Positions 57,947-64,000 of a stretch of 64,000 nt of DNA are shown here, piece by piece. Numbering within the stretch: position 1 is the stretch's first letter; every line of letters begins with the position of its first letter. Below the pieces are notes generated by a model that saw only the letters and a list, made by a program, of their open reading frames with translations, had not been told where the DNA came from and made no database searches. Origin of the DNA: Amorphophallus konjac (taxonomy: Eukaryota > Streptophyta > Magnoliopsida > Alismatales > Araceae); NCBI GenBank assembly GCA_022559845.1, contig CM040128.1:220209643-220273642 (forward strand), written 5' to 3'. Position numbers and translations under genes: made by a program.

Positions 57947-58367
57947 TGTGACGACCCGGATCCCGGATACCAGATATACCCGATAGGACTATCGAATATA
58001 CCTGATACCACTTGGAACCCGTGAGGCCTCCCAAGAGCGGTAAAGCTCCGAAGGGATAAAAGGTATGTGTAGAGTACATTGAAGCCACAGAGATAGTACA
58101 GTAAGCAATAATATATCATTAGATCGGTTTGCTAAAGTAGCAGAAATAAAATTACTTTTTAATTAACAGTTTCAAATTAACAATTATATACCAGAGTTAA
58201 GCCCAGAGCTAAGACAGCAAGTCTATCAAGTACAGTCGATAGAAAAGAAAGACGTACCGAGAAGTCGGGAGAAGCCCGACGCAGGTACCAGCTGGCCACA
58301 ACGACACGCTGCGAGCACGCGCTCCAAGAACCACGGAAGCAGAACGAACGATAGCCCACCTGAAAAG
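57947..58367 (-). repeat. 5' LTR of element Z (first 421 bp)
   Basis: Copy of 49585-50005. It is broken after CACCTGAAAAG by element 58368, so AAAAG (58363-58367) is the left TSD copy of that element. Confidence 0.92.
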
Positions 58368-60446
58368 TGATGGGAATCGACGCCGAGCATGCACTTTTTC
58401 TTTTGCATTTATGTCCTTTTAGTTTGTGTTTATATCCTTGGGAAAGTATGTACGCAAATGTAAGGCTTTACAAGCCAATGAGTCATTCCCATGGATTGTG
58501 TGGGTTTTTATGCAATTGTGTAGTAGGTCCAGCTAGGGGGCCCTCAACCCTTTCCCATTGGTCCATGTCACCTTGTGGAGCTGGTCAACCATCCTAGGTG
58601 GACATCTAGAAAGTTGGACTAGTCATATGGACACATGGGTGATAAATGGGTCAATATTCCAATGGTTGGCCACCTACCCCATTCAACTCTTACCTTGGTC
58701 AAGGGGGCGCCCCTCTCCCCTTAGTATTTTATTAATTTTTGTGTGTCATTCACACTTAATCCCAGCCCTCCATCCCCCATCCCTAGATCCAAGGGTCCAC
58801 ATTAGATTTGATACCTTTCATATAAAATGTTGTATTTTCATGTGAAAATCAATGAAAAATCAGAATTTTTGTTGAATGGCCAAGAGCTTGGTGCGCCCCC
58901 AGCCCTCTCCCCTCTGGTTCCTCTCCTCCAACCTCAAGTTCTAGAGTGTTTCTACCTCCTATACCCTCCCCTCTATCTCCGGTGATCGTCTGTGCCGCCG
59001 CCGCCGCCGTTCGTGCCGCCTTCGAGCCGCCGCGAAACCGTTCTCGGTGTTCTATCCTGCTGGATAGAGGTCCCTTCCCGAAATTTCTGCAATCAGCCAC
59101 AGCCTCTTCATGGTCTGCAATTTTTATGGTGTGTTCTTCCCCTGTATCCCAAGCTCCACCTAAATTTTCACACCCAAATTCTATCGTTTAGTATTTTCCC
59201 ATTTTCGTGCATCTTTCATTCCCAGTTCTATTTTATTTCTGTCTACAGTGACAGCAGCCCCATGTTTTGCACCTCCGACTATCTTTTTGATTTGTCCAAA
59301 CCCTCTCAATTTTACTGGGAGTTTTGTCCATCACCCCCTACATCCACAAATTTTCTTAATTTTTTATCAGCCTTCTATCTATTTGTAGAAATTCGTGTTC
59401 TTCCTCAGCTACAGTGTTGTCAGTCAGATCCCAGATCCGACCACTCTCCACTTCCAAACTCAGAACAAATCACCACCACCTCTAACCTTAGATCCAAAAA
59501 TAGTCTTGGTTCCCTTACTTGATTTCCTACAACTTTCATGAACAAGTAGAAGTCTGAATCCGAGATCTTCATATCGGTCAAAGGAAACTCTCAGGAAAGT
59601 TCCCTGCTAGTCTGAGAGTTCAGACACTGTACAACAGCAACCTTCAAAATTCGCCATTCAGAAGTATAGGCTTGATTATTTTTCTGTAATCCCCTTGGGT
59701 TGAAGCCCTTCGAAGCATCTTTCCAACGGCGCCCGTTTCGTCGCATTCCAACGTCGGGGCTGATCGCAGCGTCCGTTCTCGCCGGAGCGCGCGCCGGAAA
59801 ACAGAACCGGCAGGTCCGTGGCCGGTTATTTCGACCGGTGCCGATCGGAGCCGCCCGGCCTCCGACCGGCGAACCAGCGTGCCGCCAGCCCAGGGAACAC
59901 TTCCACAAGTGTCCCCACCACAATGGTGACATCGGGTCCCACTCGACCCCTCCGGACAGCACGTGGGCCCCACCGTCACTAGTTCCGGTGCTGCCGAAGA
60001 GACGCGAGAAGCCGCCCGTCAACCCGAATTCGGTCCTCCCGGGCCCGTTTGTGTAGCCCTTTACCTCCCTACGTGGAGTGGGCAGTAATTCATTTGCTGT
60101 AATATGGTGTATTAATTATCCCGGGAGTACGAGTTTCGGCCGGGTCCGTCGTCCCCACGCCGAGCGCGTGGAGGTATCGTCCTCGCTCCTTACTTGGCAT
60201 TTGCTTAATTTCATATATGCTTGTTTATGCCGCTGCTAGAGAGCAAGTGTAGGGATATCTAGCTCGCTTTATCTATTCATTACCGCTGCTGCGAGAGAGT
60301 GCGACACCGTCCCGTGACCCGATCTGGGCACACGAGAGAGCCGATCACCCTAGCTCATTGCCGGTTTCTCAATCGCGCACGTCCGACGCTTCCCTCGTTA
60401 AGGGACAGTCACGAGCTTGTCATGTCCGTGGTCTCGTCCCGCATCA
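58368..60446 (+). repeat. 5' LTR of the gag-only element
   Basis: 2079 bp from TGATGGGAATCG to CCCGCATCA. TATA box TATAAAAT at 58821-58828. The GCCGCC triplet run (about 58992-59020) is shared with element B. The 3' LTR copy (62795-64000) is very similar. Confidence 0.93.
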
Positions 60447-60449
60447 ATT

Positions 60450-60461
60450 TGGTATCAGAGC
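60450..60461 (+). other. Primer-binding site of the gag-only element
   Basis: TGGTATCAGAGC, three nt after the LTR. The next base of the element-B site is missing here, so the match to initiator tRNA-Met is 12 nt instead of 16. Confidence 0.9.
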
Positions 60462-60570
60462 AGGTTGAGTCTAGCGTGTCCAAAAAAAAAGTGTCATTCA
60501 TTAGTCATTTACGTCTAAGTCGTGTTTAGGGTCATCATTGTTTTAAAACAAACAAAAAAAAGTGTCTTTT

Positions 60571-60712
60571 TGCATTGCATCCCAATAACCCGGTATATCA
60601 AAAGGTGTTGTCCGAACGTTAGGCTACGCCTATCGGGAAGGCCGCACACTTGCGCGAGTGATCTTCGGATCGATTAACTCCGCCACATGCCGAGTTTTAG
60701 TTACGTCTAGGT
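60571..60712 (+). ncRNA. Conserved structured leader of the gag-only element
   Basis: Begins GCATTGCATCCCAATAACC, as in the Tekay leader, and follows it base by base with about ten changes in 130 nt. The TAGGC/GCCTA stem and GATC-TTCG-GATC are intact. CACTTGCGCGAGTG keeps its fold through one G-U pair. Confidence 0.8.
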
Positions 60713-60769
60713 TCATCATCTTGTAGTGTGCGTTTGCATTAGTCGGTGTTTCCTAGTCCGTGTCGTTGC

Positions 60770-62326
60770 ATGCCCACTCGGCGAGGTACCCAATACCATC
60801 GCCCTTCCCCTATGGCTAACCCACGAGATGGCGCCTCGGGAGACTTCCACTCCCTACATGAGGCGGTGATGGCCATTATGACTAGGTTGGACCAATCCGA
60901 TGCTAACTTTCGGACTTTCTCCGATAATATGGATGGTCGCCTTAGAGCCATGGACGGATGCATGGAGACCTCCGACAGGTCGGTCCAAGACCTCGTTGGG
61001 CGGTTAGATAGGATGTCACACGGGGACCCTCCTAGGGCAGCCCAAAGCCCACCCGCACCTCCTCCCACGGTGGCCCAAGTCCAGGCCGCTCCCGCGGCCC
61101 AAAACCAGCCACCACAGGCTCCTCCACCCGCCCCTCCTCGGGTTCCCGAACTACCGCACCGTGACCTTGGTCTCGAGGACTATGGGTCCGACAATGCCTA
61201 TGAGGGGTATGGTCAACGCCGTCGTGGTTTTCAGCCACAACGAGATGAGGATGATGATAGGGTCCTTAAGACCGTGCGAGCAGACCCTCCCTCTTTTTAC
61301 GGGTCTTTGGATCCGAAAGTCTACCTAGATTGAGAGTTCGGCATGGACCGTTATTTTGAGTGGTATGATATGTCAGAGCGCCGAAGGGTCCGATTTGCCA
61401 CCATGAAGCTCATGGGGCAGGCGCAAACCTATTGGAAGAATGTGGAGAGCCTGCTACTTCAACGGCTAGAATCCCCGATTGACACATGGGCCGAGATGAA
61501 GAATAAACTTCGGCAAAAGTACCTTCCTCCCACATACCGCCAGCGACTCATCGATAGATGGCAAAGTCTTAGCCAAGGAGACCGGTCAGTCTCCGAATAC
61601 ATCACTGAATTTGATGAGTACTTTCTACGATGTGGTGTCACGGAGGAGAGTACCATGCCCGTTTCCCGCTTTCGACGTGGTTTGCGGCCACACTATCAGT
61701 ATGAGCTTTTCCGCCGCAATGCCAAGACGTTGGAAGAGGCATACCAAGTTGCTCTCGAGTTAGAGCAATTCGAGGGAGAGTTTGACTCTAGTCATCGGTT
61801 GGGCCCCACCCCTCTCCGTAGCACCGAGCCCCGTCACTCTATAGGCCCACATCCTCGGCCTCCCATGGCTCGACCTCAGGAGCCCACCTGTCAGGAGCAC
61901 TTTGCTCCTCGACCTCATCCTCCTCCACCTCGGGACCTATTTCCACCCCAACCATCGGCACCCGTTGCCGGTGCCCCGGCTCCTATAGCCCGTCCTCTGG
62001 CACCGGCCCCCCCTCCACTATTGTCCAAGGCACCTACACCTCCCCCATTGCTGCCTACACCCCCTACCCGACGGGATGATAAGGGTAAGACCCCTTTTAT
62101 AGGAGAGAGTAGTCGGTCGAGAGTGCAGTGTTTCCACTGTCATGGATTTGGCCACTTTGCCAGCGAGTGTCCCGCTCGCGCCACCCTAGCCTTAGGTGTT
62201 GGAGAGCCCGCACCTCCCGAGCTTGAGTGTGTCAATTATGAGGCCGATGACGCACTAGCCGATGAGTACTATGCCTTGGGGGGAGAGTTGGATGGCTCAC
62301 CCGCCGCCCAAGATGCCGCCACCTAG
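60770..62326 (+). pseudogene. gag: Family-B gag with zinc knuckle, one in-frame TGA
   Basis: One frame of about 518 codons from the ATG at 60770. In order: a short basic N-terminus, a helical, coiled-coil-like stretch (about 60840-61020), a Pro-rich linker, the capsid domain (FYGSLDPKVYLD, then MDRYFEW, SVSEYITEFDEYF), a second Pro-rich region, and a CCHC knuckle CFHCHGFGHFASEC at 62129-62170. The TGA at 61331-61333 lies where gag families have Trp just before the MDRYFEW block, consistent with a single G-to-A change, so this copy is probably inactive by one stop. The acidic C-terminus ends at the TAG 62324. Capsid and RNA binding are expected of an intact copy. Confidence 0.88.
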
Positions 62327-62794
62327 TGGGCTTGTGTCACCATCTTAGTCTAGGGTCATATATGAGTCGGTGTCTTTTCCTTGTGTGGTTTGTTTTGTGT
62401 GGTTTGTTTGCATGGTTTGTGTGTCATTTGTTTGTCTGCATGCGTCTTGTGTAAGCTCGTTATCGTTCTCTTATGAGTAAGAGGCGAGTGGACTCACTTG
62501 ATGAGTATGGGATCGGTTCCACATCCATACCCGGATCAGTCACTTATAGGGACTCAGCGGTGATTCCTAGTGAGTCTTTGAGCTGCTCCCTTCCCTTTTG
62601 AGAGTGCCCCACCCGGAGTGTCCACCTCTAGCCCATAGCAGCTTGCGCATATCGAGTATATATGGAATGAGCAGGTGACGATCACTTGGAGTGGAGCGTA
62701 CCCGCGTTACTTGGCACGGTGACGGATCCGCCGGAGTACTCGAGCATCCCTACCCCTACTCGACGGGGTCGAGTTCCTCCCACCCGGAGAGAGT
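62327..62794 (+). other. 3' untranslated part of the gag-only element and polypurine tract
   Basis: No gene seen. It contains a T/G-rich stretch (62380-62440), then sequence homologous to element B (62456-62780), and ends in CCCGGAGAGAGT before the 3' LTR. Confidence 0.75.
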
Positions 62795-64000
62795 TGATGG
62801 GAATCGACGCCGAGCATTCACTTTTTCTTTTGCATTTATGTCCTTTTAGTTTGTGTTTATATCCTTGGGAAAGTATGTACGCAAATGTAAGGCTTTACAA
62901 GCCAATGAGTCATTCCCATGGATTGTGTGGGTTTTTATGCAATTGTGTAGTAGGTCCAGCTAGGGGGCCCTCAGTCCTTTCCCATTGGTCCATGTCACCT
63001 TGTGGGGCTGGTCAACCATCGTAGGTGGACATCTAAAAGTTAGACTAGTCATATGGACACATGGGTGATAAATGGGTCAATATTCCAATGGTTGGCCACC
63101 TACCCCATTCAACTCTTACCTTGGTCAAGGGGGCGCCCCACTCCCCTTAGTATTTTATTAATTTTTATGTGTCATTCACACTTAATCCAAGCCCTCCATC
63201 CCCCATCCCTAGATCCAAGGGTCCACATTAGATTTGATACCTTTCATATAAAATGTTGTATTTTCATGTGAAAATCAATGAAAAATCAGAATTTTTTTTG
63301 AATGGCCAAGAGCTTGGTGCGCCCCCAGCCCTCTCCCCTCTGGTTCTTCTCCTCCAACCTCAAGTTCTAGAGTGTTTCTACCTCCTATCCCCTCCCCTCT
63401 ATCTCCGGTGATCGTCTGTGCCGCCGCCGCCGCCGTTCGTGCCGCCTTCGAGCCGCCGCGAAACCGTTCTCGGTGTTCTGTCTTGCTAGATAGAGGTCCC
63501 TTCCAGAAATTCCTGCTATCAGCCACAGCCTCTTCGTGGTCTACGATTTTTATGGTGTGTTCTTCCCCTGTATCCCAAGCTCCACTTAAATTTTCACGCC
63601 CAAATTCCATCGTTTAGTATTTTCCCATTTTTGTGCATCTTTCATTCCCAGTTCTGTTTTGTTTCTATCTACAGTGATAGCAGCCCTATGTTTCCCACAT
63701 CCGGCCATGTTTTTGATTTGTCCAAACCCTCCCAATTTTACTGGGAGTTCCGTCCATAACCTTCTACATCCACATATTTTCTTAATTTTTTATCAGCCTT
63801 CTATCTATTTTTAGAAATTCATGTTCTTCCTCAGCTATAGTGTTGTCAGTCAGATCCCATATCTGATCACCCTCCACTTCCAAAATCATAAAAAATTACC
63901 ACCACCTCTAAATCCAGATCCAAAAATAGTCTTGGTTCCCTTACTTCATTTTCTACAACTTTCATGAACAAGTCGAAGTCTGAATCTGAGGTCTTCATAT
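62795..64000 (+). repeat. 3' LTR of the gag-only element (partial)
   Basis: First 1206 bp, nearly identical to 58368 onward. TATA box at 63247-63254. The window ends inside it. Confidence 0.93.

Larger units (their letters stand above)
49585..58367 (-). mobile_element. Element Z: non-coding LTR element (LARD-like), right end outside window
   Basis: Minus strand. Left (3') LTR 49585-55919, interior 55920-57946, PBS 57933-57944, right (5') LTR from 57947, interrupted at 58368 by a family-B element. The LTRs start TGTGACGACCCGG and the left one ends GGGACATTACA, followed by a purine tract on the minus strand. The interior is 2.0 kb with no gag or pol that I can recognise, so it is a large non-autonomous derivative. 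Confidence 0.88.
58368..64000 (+). mobile_element. Family-B gag-only element (TR-GAG-like), right end outside window
   Basis: 5' LTR 58368-60446, PBS 60450-60461, conserved leader, a gag ORF with zinc knuckle, purine tract, 3' LTR from 62795 cut by the window edge. The interior is 2.35 kb and encodes gag only. The layout fits plant TR-GAG elements, which need enzymes from another element. LTR starts, leader and 3' untranslated region match element B. Confidence 0.93.

Noticed and set aside
58946..59522. Plus-strand reading of up to 176 codons in the family-B LTR (also 63372-63617)
   Set aside because: Lies in the transcribed LTR around a GCC triplet run. Frames are not kept in the element-B LTRs.

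Overview
This is plant nuclear DNA made almost entirely of nested LTR retrotransposons. I see no host housekeeping gene, rRNA, tRNA or CRISPR array. The plant assignment rests on Ty3 pol of the Tekay/Del type, Ty1-copia gag of the Sirevirus type, primer-binding sites matching initiator tRNA-Met, and two plant mobile domain (PMD) genes with introns. The species cannot be told. A large, repeat-rich angiosperm genome is likely.

Layout, left to right. (1) 1-12676: a Tekay/Del Ty3 element on the plus strand, cut by the window edge, with near-complete gag-pol. Its 3' LTR carries a family-A solo LTR (9862-12228, TSD TTTTT). (2) 12677-18789: the 5' part of a Sirevirus-like copia element on the minus strand. 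The Tekay element sits in its pol and a related solo LTR (15954-18146, TSD CCTCC) sits in its LTR. (3) 18790-33093: a Tat-like LTR (19327-22393, minus) followed by an antisense PMD pseudogene, which is split by a complete family-A element (23108-30603, minus, TSD CGCTT). (4) 33094-49584: a second Tat-like LTR (33094-34837, minus) with its own antisense multi-exon PMD gene. That gene is split by gag-only element B (38752-45381), and a copia solo LTR (45812-49293, TSD AATGA) follows it. (5) 49585-58367 and beyond: element Z (minus), with long LTRs and a 2-kb interior without gag or pol. Its left LTR holds a family-A solo LTR (50689-53265, TSD GTCAC). (6) 58368-64000: a gag-only element of family B (plus) inserted in the right LTR of Z and running off the window.

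The most notable signal is not a gene. The U3 parts of several unrelated LTR families carry arrays of short dyad-symmetric words at fixed spacing, while the DNA between the words has diverged. GTCRAC-core palindromes are paired at exactly 22 bp in three copia LTRs and at 13 bp in the Tekay LTR. Imperfect inverted repeats of exactly 26 bp, paired at about 32 bp, occur in the second Tat-like element and in Z. Hairpins of about 50 bp occur in the first Tat-like LTR. Where a TATA box can be seen, most arrays lie upstream of it.

Three other signals stand out. A structured RNA leader of about 130 nt is shared by the autonomous Tekay element and the gag-only family-B elements, whose LTRs are otherwise unrelated. 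A conserved accessory protein domain is shared by family A and element B. A hairpin in the family-A LTR keeps its pairing through compensatory changes. The leader suggests that the gag-only elements may borrow the Tekay replication machinery. The dyad arrays suggest a shared LTR-binding regulator. Both are inferences.
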